Assembly (NCBI GenBank): GCA_965227255.1
Contig: CBDDFS010000006.1
Location: 1-64,000, forward strand
Reading direction: 5' to 3'
Origin: CBDDFS01 sp965227255
GTDB lineage: Bacteria; Bacteroidota; Bacteroidia; Flavobacteriales_E; Vicingaceae
DNA length: 64,000 nt
Both the position numbers and the translations under genes were made by a program. Each line of letters begins with the position of its first letter. Position 1 is the first letter of the stretch. Under the pieces are notes generated by a model. That model made no database searches. It saw nothing but the letters and a program-made list of their open reading frames with translations, and had not been told where the DNA came from. Of this stretch, positions 1 through 8,410 are shown one piece after another.

Positions 1-690
1 AGAATCACGAAGGTTTTCAGGATGCCATTGAACAGCAATTACAAAAGGGTGAGGATGATCTTCAATGAGTTCAATAGATTCAATAATACCATCCGGTGAA
101 AAGGCAGCAGATTTGAATCCACTTCCAATTTTATCTACACATTGATGGTGCCGGCTGTTCACCCAATGACTTTTATATCCATAGTGATCAGATATCCATG
201 AATTCGGTAATGGCGTTATGAGGTGGGCGCTGTCAGACTTACTTCTGTGTGCGATCGGACTCTCCGGCTTGGCTGTTGGAATATCAGGAATCAATGTTCC
301 GCCATTTATGGCATTTATAATCTGCTGTCCACGACAAATACCCAGCATAGGCACTTCATTCTTCATGGCAAATCGAATCATCAGAGTCTCAAGGCTGTCC
401 CTGTAATTATCCGGCTCCTCACACAGATCTCTGTTTTCTTTCAGGTCATATATATCGGGATTGATATCCTCACCTCCGGTCATAACAATACCATTGGCCT
501 TGCTCAAATAGTACTTCAGTGAGTCGGGAGAGATGGTATAGAATTCCCTTATTTCCAGGGACGAATCCAAACTGAGCAACCAGGAAGTATAGGATAGAGT
601 TGGATCTTTTGAAACCAAAACGAAATCCTTCTCCGTTGGATTTGAACAGGAGAGAATGATTGATAGGCAGAAGAAAAAGAAGAATCTCAT
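1..690 (-). CDS. Class I glutamine amidotransferase-like lipoprotein (peptidase C26 / gamma-Glu-GABA hydrolase type), 3' end outside window
   Basis: The reading frame is open from an ATG at 688-690 to the left edge (230 codons, no stop), so the C-terminus is missing. The N-terminus is a lipoprotein signal: a Met-Arg-Phe-rich hydrophobic stretch followed by the lipobox SIILSC. The body matches class I glutamine amidotransferases of the PuuD/C26 kind. It has a GGEDINP segment, the nucleophile elbow GICRGQQ with Cys at about residue 119, and the WHPE motif with His223 and Glu225, so the whole catalytic triad is visible. Family members hydrolyse gamma-glutamyl amide bonds. PuuD itself is cytoplasmic, so a lipidated copy would act in the cell envelope, on gamma-glutamyl compounds or peptidoglycan fragments (inference). 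The family call is firm and the substrate is unknown. Confidence 0.85.
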   Translation of the reverse strand, partial: MRFFFFFCLSIILSCSNPTEKDFVLVSKDPTLSYTSWLLSLDSSLEIREFYTISPDSLKYYLSKANGIVMTGGEDINPDIYDLKENRDLCEEPDNYRDSLETLMIRFAMKNEVPMLGICRGQQIINAINGGTLIPDIPTAKPESPIAHRSKSDSAHLITPLPNSWISDHYGYKSHWVNSRHHQCVDKIGSGFKSAAFSPDGIIESIELIEDHPHPFVIAVQWHPENLRDS

Positions 691-1115
691 TGGTCGAAAG
701 TAGTTTATAAAGTCAGAAGAAAAAAGAAAAAAGTCAGTTGGGAATTCGGAATAGTGAATACGGAATTTGGAAATTTTCAATCTGCATTTAATGAGCGTAG
801 CAATGACAGTATCAGCGCCCGCCCGGCTTACATCGGTCGGACGGGAGCCAGCGTTTGCGAGAGAAACGCCGGGAACGGGAAATGCGCTTGCCCGGCGGGT
901 AAGGCGTTTCGGTGAGGGCAGATAGCTTTGATGCTGTCTAGATTCCCGCCTGCCAGCGCCTGGGTCTTGCGCTCTGGCGGGCAGGTTTTGCCTCTTTTTC
1001 ATCATGGAAAAAGAAGGGAACGACCTTGGCTGAAGTGCGACCGCAGGCAGATTTATCAACGAATCTTATTCTGCGAACGCGGTCTCTAATAGATACCGAT
1101 CCGTCTTAAGGACAC
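691..1115. other. 425-bp intergenic region with GC-rich imperfect palindromes
   Basis: I see no coding potential. Near the amidotransferase gene the DNA holds purine-rich low-complexity sequence. From about 815 to 985 it is much more GC-rich than its surroundings. An imperfect inverted repeat sits at 945-985, with arms rich in CCTGCC/GGCAGG and an inner AGCGC/GCGCT pairing. A second short palindrome, CTTTTTC / GAAAAAG, lies at about 994-1013. This resembles the REP-like intergenic elements of some Bacteroidota, but it is not repeated elsewhere in this window. Confidence 0.4.
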
Positions 1116-2852
1116 CTAGATTCTAGCTTGGTAAGTATAAAGCTCAAAATACCTCCCTTTCTTCTCAATCAACTCATCATGACTTCCCTGTTCAACAATT
1201 TGTCCTGCTTCGATTACAAGGATCTGATCGGCCTGTCTGATCGTACTCAATCGGTGAGCGATGACAAAGGTTGTTCGTCCTTTCATCAGATCATTTAGGG
1301 ATTGCTGTATAAAGGTCTCACTTTCGGTATCCAAATTTGATGTGGCTTCATCAAGGATCAGAATTTTTGGGTCGGCAAGTATGGCCCGTGCAATGGCTAC
1401 CCTTTGACGCTGACCTCCGCTCAACTTCACTCCTCTTTCACCAATAACAGTCTCAAGTCCTTCTTCAAATCGATCTGTAAATTCATTCACAAATGCGGCC
1501 TTTACCGCGGCCATCAGTTCTTCCTCCGTTGCACCAGGTCTTGGGAATAGAATGTTTTCTCTTATCGTTCCTTCAAAAAGAAAATCATCCTGTAATACCA
1601 CACCGAGGTGTTGGCGGAAAGTCTCAAGTGAAACTTTACTAAGGTCCTGACCATCTACAAGCACCTCTCCATTTACAGGCGTAAGATAGGAAGCTGCTAA
1701 ACCGGCAATGGTAGTCTTTCCAGAACCAGAAGTACCTACAAGGGCCGTTACACTTCCTTCTCCGGCTTTGAAACTTATATTATTCAGAACCGGATGACCT
1801 TCTTCGTATGAGAAATCAACATTCTTAAACTCAACATTGCCCTTCACCAATTCCAAATTCACATCTCTCAGTTCCCTCAGATCTTCTTCTTCCATGTTCA
1901 TGATCTCTTCCATTCGATCCAAACCGGCAAAGGCTTCGGTGAGCTGACTTCCAATGTTGCTCATCTGAACTATCGGTGTGATCATAAATCCCAGGTACAG
2001 AGTAAATGCCAAAAAGTCACCTACGGTAAGATCGTTTTCGATCATCATGTATCCTCCAATCCCCATAATTCCGGCTGATGCCAGGCCGAGAAGGAAAGTG
2101 GCTGAGCTCGTAACCAAGCTGGTTGTTGTCAGACTCTTCTTCACATTCAAAAACAATCTCTCTACACCATCCTCAAAAGTTTTGATCTCCTGTTTCTCCG
2201 CATTGAATCCCTTGATCACTCGCACACCGTTCAGAGTCTCAACAAGTCGACCCGTTACCTCTGCATTGATCTTACCTCTTTCCCGAAAAATTGGACGGAT
2301 GTATCCGAAAGCCCGAAGTGAAATGAAACCAAAGATGGCAACCGGCACAAGGACGTATACTGTCATCATCGGACTGATATTGATAAGAAGGAATAGAGAA
2401 AGTATGGCCGTAAGTGTTCCACCAATTAACTGCACCAATCCAGTACCTACAATATTTCTTACTCCTTCTACATCCGTCATGATCCTCGACACCAGCTCTC
2501 CACTTTTATGCTCGTCGAAAAAACGAACGGGTAATTTGAGAATCTTCTTTTGAACCTGAGCCCTGAGAATAGAAATCAATCTTTGAGCCTCTACGCTTAA
2601 TATTCTTGTCAAAAGAAAAGAAGTAGTAGCCTGTAAAATGATGGCTCCCACAACGGCATACAACAGCATCTTGAGCATATCAAAGTCCTTGTTAACAATG
2701 ACTTCATCCATTAAATATTTAGAAGCTCCTGGAAGAACCAGTCCGGCCAGTCGACTAATGACGATCAAAATCAATCCTACGGCAATAATCTTTCTTCTTG
2801 GCCATACGATGGTTTTAAAGACATGACCAATGCTGATTTTATTTTTACTCAT
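1116..2852 (-). CDS. ABC exporter half-transporter, MsbA/multidrug type (TMD-NBD)
   Basis: A 578-residue protein with a six-helix exporter transmembrane domain (about residues 15-310) followed by one nucleotide-binding domain. The NBD shows Walker A GTSGSGKTT at about residue 375, the signature LSGGQRQRVAIARA, Walker B ILILDEATS and the H-loop IAHRLST. Such half-transporters work as homodimers or heterodimers in the inner membrane and export lipids, drugs or peptides; the substrate cannot be read from the sequence. No accessory peptidase C39 domain is present. It is divergent from the porin gene with only 65 bp between the two starts, so both promoters must lie in or overlap that gap. Length is normal for the family. 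Confidence 0.9.
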   Translation of the reverse strand: MSKNKISIGHVFKTIVWPRRKIIAVGLILIVISRLAGLVLPGASKYLMDEVIVNKDFDMLKMLLYAVVGAIILQATTSFLLTRILSVEAQRLISILRAQVQKKILKLPVRFFDEHKSGELVSRIMTDVEGVRNIVGTGLVQLIGGTLTAILSLFLLINISPMMTVYVLVPVAIFGFISLRAFGYIRPIFRERGKINAEVTGRLVETLNGVRVIKGFNAEKQEIKTFEDGVERLFLNVKKSLTTTSLVTSSATFLLGLASAGIMGIGGYMMIENDLTVGDFLAFTLYLGFMITPIVQMSNIGSQLTEAFAGLDRMEEIMNMEEEDLRELRDVNLELVKGNVEFKNVDFSYEEGHPVLNNISFKAGEGSVTALVGTSGSGKTTIAGLAASYLTPVNGEVLVDGQDLSKVSLETFRQHLGVVLQDDFLFEGTIRENILFPRPGATEEELMAAVKAAFVNEFTDRFEEGLETVIGERGVKLSGGQRQRVAIARAILADPKILILDEATSNLDTESETFIQQSLNDLMKGRTTFVIAHRLSTIRQADQILVIEAGQIVEQGSHDELIEKKGRYFELYTYQARI

Positions 2853-2917
2853 ACACAGTAGTTTGCAACAACCGTGCCAAGTAAATTGCTCCTCAACTAA
2901 TTTTTTATTTTTAAACT

Positions 2918-4120
2918 GTGAAAGTTTTTTGGTTCATCTGCTTTGTCTTTCTGATTTTCAATACAATTTCTTCGCAGAACAATGCCCCTGATTATGATAT
3001 CAAAGAATTGGATGTTGCGGGTTACGACACCAATGCATACCACCCCTTGTTTATTCAAACCAAAGACGGTCTGTTTAAGCTGAATATTGGTTTTTACACA
3101 CAAATCCGATACAACACTAATTTCAGATCAAACACACCTGACAGCGTACCTGAATTCACCAGAGGATGGAATATGGCACGAAGCAGAATATTCTTTGAGG
3201 GAGACCTTACTGAAAAATTTTACTATCATTTCCGAGTTAACGTGAATCCAGCCGGCGATTGGGAGTTGTTTGTGGCCTATCTCCAATGGAATTTTCATAA
3301 GAAGTGGAATATTCGAATGGGTAAACAATTCATGGCCCTGGGAAGAGAAGACTGGATGTATCCCCAAGATCTGGCGACCATGGAATTCTCTGCTCATGAC
3401 TTCACTTTTGCCATATGGACTTCCTTCGGATTTCAAGTTCGGCACGTACCTTCCGATCATTTCAGATATTGGCTTGGGTTAGGAAACGGAGCCTATGGTA
3501 GTCGAAGAAAATTTCCCCAACCATTCGATTCCGATGTTGCCTTGACCACCCGACTAGAGTGGAATATTCTCGGCAGTCCTTGGATAAACTGGGATGACCT
3601 TACCAGTCGACCTGGTCAGGAATTTGGAATGTTGTTAGCCCTTGGTTTGGGTCATCAAAATCGTTTCGATAAAAACAAACTGACAGCATCGCCTGAACAA
3701 GGGCAACAAATAAATGTAGATTTTAGTCTGGCCGGAAATCGATATCACTGGTTTTCCCATGGAAGTGCCACTCAATACAACTTTAATCCAGAGTATAATT
3801 CCACTCCCAATTATTACAGTTGGGGCTTTTATTCAAGTTTTGGCTATTGGGTTACCAAAAAGCTTTTCCCGTATGTCAGATACGATCTGGTTTCCGCCGG
3901 AGACAGGCCTGGTGAATGGGAGGATTATTCCTCACCGGGAATAGGAATCAGCCTTTACCCTTTTCAATGGACTAGAAGAACACGGTTTTCATTGGAATAC
4001 AATTTTTTAAGTGCTACATTGAACAATACGATAGTGGAGGCCGACGGACAGTTGGGATTGATTGAAAGCTCATACGGGTCGCAACAATCGATTCGATTCC
4101 AACTTCAATTTGGATTTTAA
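2918..4120 (+). CDS. Outer-membrane porin, phosphate-selective porin O/P-like
   Basis: A 400-residue protein starting at GTG, with a short Sec signal peptide ending near ISSQ. The mature part has many alternating aromatic/polar beta-strands typical of a 16-strand porin, and ends in an aromatic strand with a C-terminal Phe. Segments such as ARSRIFFEGDLTEKFYYHFR and the RMGKQF strand resemble the OprO/OprP porin family (PF07396). Members conduct phosphate or other anions; the real specificity is not shown here. It is first in a three-gene operon: its stop overlaps the start of the metallophosphoesterase gene (TAATG), and that gene overlaps the next. The context favours phosphate or phosphorylated substrates (inference). 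Confidence 0.8.
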   Translation: MKVFWFICFVFLIFNTISSQNNAPDYDIKELDVAGYDTNAYHPLFIQTKDGLFKLNIGFYTQIRYNTNFRSNTPDSVPEFTRGWNMARSRIFFEGDLTEKFYYHFRVNVNPAGDWELFVAYLQWNFHKKWNIRMGKQFMALGREDWMYPQDLATMEFSAHDFTFAIWTSFGFQVRHVPSDHFRYWLGLGNGAYGSRRKFPQPFDSDVALTTRLEWNILGSPWINWDDLTSRPGQEFGMLLALGLGHQNRFDKNKLTASPEQGQQINVDFSLAGNRYHWFSHGSATQYNFNPEYNSTPNYYSWGFYSSFGYWVTKKLFPYVRYDLVSAGDRPGEWEDYSSPGIGISLYPFQWTRRTRFSLEYNFLSATLNNTIVEADGQLGLIESSYGSQQSIRFQLQFGF

Positions 4121-4926
4121 TGGATAGACTGGAGTTTTTAAAAAAGACATCATTGGGATTGGGCGGTGTAATTCTGTTACCGGCTTGTCAGAAAAATCTA
4201 GAATTTTCTCCATACGAGAATGTCATCGACGACCCAAAATACAAGGACAATAATGCCAAGAATATTAGTCTTCTTTCAGACTTAGGAGGCAACCAGGAAT
4301 TTTCATTTGCCATTGTGGCCGATACGCACAATTACTACGATGAATTCAATGATGCAGTTAAGCATATCAATGCGAACAGAGATGTCAAATTTGTGATCCA
4401 TGCGGGAGATTTGACCAACAGGGGCTTTCAGAAAGAATACATCCTGACCCAGGACATTATGGCCAGATTCAATGTGCCTCAAATAGCCGTCATTGGAAAT
4501 CATGAATACTTTGAGCAAAATGGCACTTCATTGTTCAGGACTGTATATGGTCCAAGGGATTTCAGCTTTGTAGTCGACAACAGAAAGTTCATTTTTTTCG
4601 ACAACAACCTCGACGTGAATAGTGACATCACCTTTGGTTGGCTGGACAGGGAAATCAATGACGGAATTGAATACACTGCCATTTTTGTAATAACGCACGC
4701 ACCTCCACATTCATTCACCTTTGGCGGTAAACCTCAGGAAAGAGAAGAATTTGAGGCCGTGGTTACACAACCGAGAGTGACTATGACCATCTATGGTCAT
4801 GAACATTACTATTACTATGACGATGAGAAACGGTACTTGCTGGTGGATTATATAAAAAAGAAGAACTACAACATTGTTACTGCCAGAACTGACGGTACTT
4901 ACGAAATGGAAAGAGTGTATTATTGA
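4120..4926 (+). CDS. Calcineurin-like metallophosphoesterase, predicted lipoprotein
   Basis: A 268-residue protein with the complete metallophosphoesterase motif set: D68-x-H70 (VADTH), GDLTNRG, GNHE with Asn127/His128, a THAPPH block, and GHEH with His227/His229. These residues bind a di-metal centre that hydrolyses phosphomonoesters or phosphodiesters. The N-terminus (LGGVILLPAC) is a lipobox-type signal with Cys near residue 23, so it should be anchored in the envelope. The start ATG overlaps the porin stop codon and the stop overlaps the next start, so translation is probably coupled. Pairing with a porin suggests that it releases a product, possibly phosphate, in the periplasm or at the surface (inference). 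Confidence 0.85.
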   Translation: MDRLEFLKKTSLGLGGVILLPACQKNLEFSPYENVIDDPKYKDNNAKNISLLSDLGGNQEFSFAIVADTHNYYDEFNDAVKHINANRDVKFVIHAGDLTNRGFQKEYILTQDIMARFNVPQIAVIGNHEYFEQNGTSLFRTVYGPRDFSFVVDNRKFIFFDNNLDVNSDITFGWLDREINDGIEYTAIFVITHAPPHSFTFGGKPQEREEFEAVVTQPRVTMTIYGHEHYYYYDDEKRYLLVDYIKKKNYNIVTARTDGTYEMERVYY

Positions 4927-5474
4927 TGAGCTATCTGCGAAATATCGTATTGTTTATTTGCTTGTTTTTCAGTCTCACTTCATTTGGCCAGAACGAATCA
5001 CAGGCTCCTCAGGAAATCAATTCCTTCCTTAATCCTTTTTTCACTCAGTTGCAGTTCGGTGGCAACCTGGGAAGTATGTCTCTTGGCTTTGGGAAGTATT
5101 TCTATTCGGATAATTTTCTTCTTAGCCTTCACTATGGACGCACACCTTCCGATAATGAAGAAGGAAAGACAGTTCATTCTTTCTCATTGAAGAACTCTTA
5201 TTTTTTGCGCGGACTGAATTGGGACTGGAAACTAAACTTTCTTCCTGAAATCGGATGGGCTATTTCTTATTCTGGCAATACTCCTTTTCCAATATTAATT
5301 CATGCTGGAATCAGAGCAGAAAAAGAATTTAACGAGGATTCGTTCATTTCAAGGGCATCCATATTTGGATTGATAGGCACGAATGGAATGTGGGTTACTT
5401 ACAAGGTGGATAACAATACTGTACCCTTGACTGACATATTGAATTTGAGTTTTGGACTGCAGGTGGATTTTTAG
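4926..5474 (+). CDS. Small predicted outer-membrane protein, third gene of the porin operon
   Basis: A protein of about 182 residues with a clear signal peptide (hydrophobic core FICLFFSLT, cleavage near SFGQ). The remainder reads as short amphipathic beta-strands ending in a C-terminal Phe (LQVDF), the mark of a beta-barrel signal. The ATG at 4926 overlaps the TGA of the phosphoesterase gene by one base; I prefer it to a TTG one codon upstream. No family was recognised. Its 3' end overlaps the tail of the convergent gene by 4 bp. It probably works with the porin and phosphoesterase, but the role is unknown. Confidence 0.65.
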   Translation: MSYLRNIVLFICLFFSLTSFGQNESQAPQEINSFLNPFFTQLQFGGNLGSMSLGFGKYFYSDNFLLSLHYGRTPSDNEEGKTVHSFSLKNSYFLRGLNWDWKLNFLPEIGWAISYSGNTPFPILIHAGIRAEKEFNEDSFISRASIFGLIGTNGMWVTYKVDNNTVPLTDILNLSFGLQVDF

Positions 5475-6187
5475 GGAATCATTCGAATAAATGAAATTCT
5501 GGCCGTAAAAGAAGCAAGAATATCAACCTCCGGAATGTCATCCGGCACTACAACTTCATTTCCGTAACCGAACTTAAAATTTACTTCTCTGAATTTTTCT
5601 TTTTTATTCAGAAAACGATAGGAACCAACAAAGACCATTTGCCCCCATGATCCGTTTAAATAGGGCACCAATCTTTCTTCCTGATAAATCAACGGGCTCA
5701 CCGTATATTCGTATCCGACTTTGACTGTATATCCATTTTTGGCTTCGAGGCCTCTTTGAGATCCAAGTCCTCGTTCAAATCCAAGTAGTATTGGAAGATT
5801 GAAAGTGCCGTTTCCCAACCTTTCCGGTTCAACAATTGCCGAATTATCTGAAGAGATGGCATCTACTTCCACATGACTTATGCTTAATGCCGGCACAAGG
5901 CTTATGGTCAGCGCTGAATTTGAAAAATTGTAAAGGTTGTAACGAATACGATAGATACCGGTTATTGCCGATATTCCGAATGCCTGTGAATAACCGGTAA
6001 ATGTCTGTTCCTCGAGCTCACCATTTTCATTGGGAGCCAGATCAGTGTATGTAAATTCCTTTGCCTTAGAGCTATGAACATCCAGAAAATAGGTGAAACC
6101 GAAAGAGTGATATAAGTTGTCCTTGAAAGATTGGCCGAAAGTGGTTTCAAGAATAAAGATCAAACACAGAAGAAAGAGATATCGCAT
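5471..6187 (-). CDS. Predicted outer-membrane beta-barrel protein, unknown function
   Basis: A 238-residue protein with an N-terminal signal peptide (YLFLLCLIFILETTFGQ). Beta-strand-like segments follow, for example GIYRIRYNLYNF, LTISLVPAL and LLGFERGLG, so a barrel or a surface-associated beta protein is likely. I do not recognise a named family. The gene converges on the porin operon with a 4-bp tail overlap, so no separate terminator fits between them. The next gene upstream (TPR-like) is on the same strand with a 27-bp gap, and the two may be co-transcribed. Confidence 0.6.
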   Translation of the reverse strand: MRYLFLLCLIFILETTFGQSFKDNLYHSFGFTYFLDVHSSKAKEFTYTDLAPNENGELEEQTFTGYSQAFGISAITGIYRIRYNLYNFSNSALTISLVPALSISHVEVDAISSDNSAIVEPERLGNGTFNLPILLGFERGLGSQRGLEAKNGYTVKVGYEYTVSPLIYQEERLVPYLNGSWGQMVFVGSYRFLNKKEKFREVNFKFGYGNEVVVPDDIPEVDILASFTARISFIRMIP

Positions 6188-6214
6188 GGAATCGCTTTCC
6201 GAACAAGATAGTAA

Positions 6215-6901
6215 TTAACGGAAACTTTCGTCCTTCTTCCTCAACGCAGCTTCTACATAGATGTCTATTATTTGAGAAGCACCTTCGCTTTTGTCAAAAT
6301 TCTTCATATTCTCATAGGCTTCTATTGCCTCATCGAAATCTCCATTCTTTTCATGAATCCAGGCCATTAAAAAGAGACATCCTTTGTTCGCAGGATCCAT
6401 TTTAAGGCACTGTTTGCAATCCGATTTTGCACTTTTCATGTTTTCCACCACGAAATAATAAGAAGCACGGTCTGCATATAAATTGGCATCAGGATTCTCC
6501 TTCATTTTTGTGTCAAGAGAATCGAGATAATTATCTGGCAATTCGCTGGCATATTGTTCCAATGGGAATGTCCGCATGAAATCGACGAAATGAAAATATG
6601 CATCACAATTCCAAATCAGTTTTTTCTGAACATCGTAGAAAGTCTGAGAGCGATAAGCCTCCATGTCAAAAGTATCTCCCTCCTTTTCCTTTCTTTCGGC
6701 CACGTATTCTTTCATTTTATCCGACTGACTTGCCAATCCATTGGAAATACATTCTGAGATCAGATCCGGATTCTCATTGACATTCTTTTCTGTGCACTCA
6801 CAAACTTTGTCCGCAACAATATTCAGGATCTCTTCACCTTTATCTTGAGCAAATAAAGAGGTACCAAGCAAAATGAAAGAGATTAAAATCAGATTTTTCA
6901 T
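6215..6901 (-). CDS. Secreted TPR-like protein, unknown function
   Basis: A protein of about 228 residues. I chose the internal ATG at 6899-6901 because the signal peptide (NLILISFILLGTSLFAQ) begins there; 14 more codons lie upstream in frame. After the signal there is a Cys-containing helical segment (VCECTEKN ... LISECI), then TPR-like helices in the C-terminal half (SAKSDCKQCLKMDP and GDFDEAIEAYENM). TPRs mediate protein-protein contacts, here in the periplasm. No enzyme motif is seen. The cysteines could form disulfides or bind metal (inference). Confidence 0.65.
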   Translation of the reverse strand: MKNLILISFILLGTSLFAQDKGEEILNIVADKVCECTEKNVNENPDLISECISNGLASQSDKMKEYVAERKEKEGDTFDMEAYRSQTFYDVQKKLIWNCDAYFHFVDFMRTFPLEQYASELPDNYLDSLDTKMKENPDANLYADRASYYFVVENMKSAKSDCKQCLKMDPANKGCLFLMAWIHEKNGDFDEAIEAYENMKNFDKSEGASQIIDIYVEAALRKKDESFR

Positions 6902-6973
6902 GACGGTAGGATAAAAAGTGGAATGCATAGAGTTCAATCGCATCTGCCTAAATATTAAGTTTCTAGAGCCAAG

Positions 6974-7672
6974 CTACTTGAAATAATTGGAAAGTCGAAT
7001 TAATGCGTCGAAATCCTTCAATACAATTCCATGTCCTTTGGAGGTGATAATGCCTTCTTCCTTGAACTCACTTAAGACTCTGACGAGGTTTTCCTTCACC
7101 GTTCCCACCATACTCGCGAGTTCTTCTCTCGACAAAGTGATGATGGCATCCAGGGAGCCTCCGCGCAAATACTTTTCATTCACAATCAATAAGGCCAGTG
7201 CCGTTCTCTCCCGCACATTATATTGAGCAAGGATTTTAGAGAAATGCACAAAGACACCAAATTCATGACTCAGATTTCTCATAAGGCGAACCTGAAAATC
7301 ACGTGAAGCTCTGAGTGCCCGAAAGAAGTTTTTCTTTGGAATAAAGACTATCTCACTGTCCTCCAGTGCCGCGGCTGAATTCGGATTGGTCTCATCATTT
7401 AATAAACCATGATGACCCAGCAATTCTCTTTCTCCACAGATGTAGAATACATATTCCCTCCCATCCAATCCAACACTATACTTCTTCGCCATGCCCTTTC
7501 TAACGTAGTAAACGCCCTGCGGATGAATCCCTTCTCGAAATATGATCTCATCTTTTTTGAATTCAATCAATTCCTGCTCCTGAAGAAGAATATCAAGTAC
7601 TTCATCCGACAGCTCATCGAGGATCACTTCATTGTTGAAACGATGCCGGCTGTATGGGAAGAGGGTTTTCAT
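6974..7672 (-). CDS. Crp/Fnr family transcriptional regulator
   Basis: A 232-residue protein with an N-terminal cyclic-nucleotide-binding beta-roll (about residues 20-140: EIIFREGIHPQGVYYVRKG and the RELLGHHG turn) and a C-terminal winged helix (about 150-225, with SREELASMVGTVKENLVRVL as the recognition region). No Fnr-type Cys cluster for a 4Fe-4S centre is present, so redox sensing through iron-sulfur is unlikely. The effector is unknown. Its upstream DNA is an AT-rich array of short repeats, and the gene is divergent from the DoxX gene at 7883. Confidence 0.88.
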   Translation of the reverse strand: MKTLFPYSRHRFNNEVILDELSDEVLDILLQEQELIEFKKDEIIFREGIHPQGVYYVRKGMAKKYSVGLDGREYVFYICGERELLGHHGLLNDETNPNSAAALEDSEIVFIPKKNFFRALRASRDFQVRLMRNLSHEFGVFVHFSKILAQYNVRERTALALLIVNEKYLRGGSLDAIITLSREELASMVGTVKENLVRVLSEFKEEGIITSKGHGIVLKDFDALIRLSNYFK

Positions 7673-7795
7673 TGGTTTATTGGTTTATTGGTTTATTGAT
7701 CTATTGGTTCATTGATTTATTGAATCATTCACTATTCACTTATCATCTTATTCACTTATGCACTTATACACTTCATTTATTGACATTTATCAATA
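7673..7795. repeat. AT-rich degenerate tandem repeats upstream of the Crp/Fnr gene
   Basis: A run of imperfect 8-11 bp units is seen on the plus strand: TTGGTTTATTGGTTTATTGG, then TTGATTTATTG and variants, passing into CACTTAT/CACTTATAC units. It begins immediately upstream of the regulator's start codon and spans its probable promoter. Copy number could vary and so affect expression (inference). Confidence 0.6.
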
Positions 7796-7882
7796 TAATC
7801 ATTAATTTTTATCAACGGAAAAAATTGGCTTTAAATTTACTTTGTGAGCTCAATGTTGTTCAATTCAAAATCCAAATAAGTC

Positions 7883-8293
7883 ATGAATGCATATAGCGCC
7901 ACTGTAGGTCGAATATTGATAGCCATCGTTTTCATCATTGAAGGAGCACTGAAAGTTTTTGATTTTGAAGGGTTTTGGCATGCACTTGAAATCGACGATG
8001 GAATACCTGCAGCGCCGTTTGTGGCAATACTTGTTGTGATCATAGAATTGGGGGGTGGTATATCTCTTATTCTCGGATTTAATGCCCGTTTCTTTTCATT
8101 CGTAATGGCAATTTATCTGCTCATTGTAACCCTGGTTGAATATCACGCCTGGGTCAATGCCGATGGTAATTTTGATCAGGGTATGTTCGAACTATTTGTC
8201 AGGAATCTAGCCATAATTGGCGGACTTCTCATGGTGAATTCACATGGTGCCGGACCGAGCAGTGTGGATGAAAGTCACGTATTTGACGTATAG
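7883..8293 (+). CDS. DoxX family membrane protein
   Basis: A 136-residue protein with four predicted membrane helices: IGxxLIAIVFIIEGALKVF-like near the N-terminus, then FVAILVVIIELGGGISLILG, the FFSFVMAIYLLIVTLVEYH helix, and a last helix near NLAIIGGLLMV. The spacing and the Glu-Gly-x-x-Lys turn after helix 1 fit the DoxX/SURF4-like family. DoxX was named for a thiosulfate:quinone oxidoreductase subunit, but most bacterial DoxX proteins have no assigned reaction. It stands alone; the next gene begins 117 bp downstream. Confidence 0.8.
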   Translation: MNAYSATVGRILIAIVFIIEGALKVFDFEGFWHALEIDDGIPAAPFVAILVVIIELGGGISLILGFNARFFSFVMAIYLLIVTLVEYHAWVNADGNFDQGMFELFVRNLAIIGGLLMVNSHGAGPSSVDESHVFDV

Positions 8294-8410
8294 AATAGAA
8301 TCGACAGTCATCAGAAGCAAGCTGAAAGAGCATAGATGTAGCAAAATCACTTTGTAGTCAACAAATTTCCTTCGACTGGGTTTATTCCAATAAATTCGTC
8401 ATCGAAATTT

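Noticed and set aside
1978..2553. A 191-codon plus-strand frame antisense to the ABC exporter
   Set aside because: It lies wholly inside a strongly conserved gene, has no domain or signal, and its composition is that of an antisense shadow.
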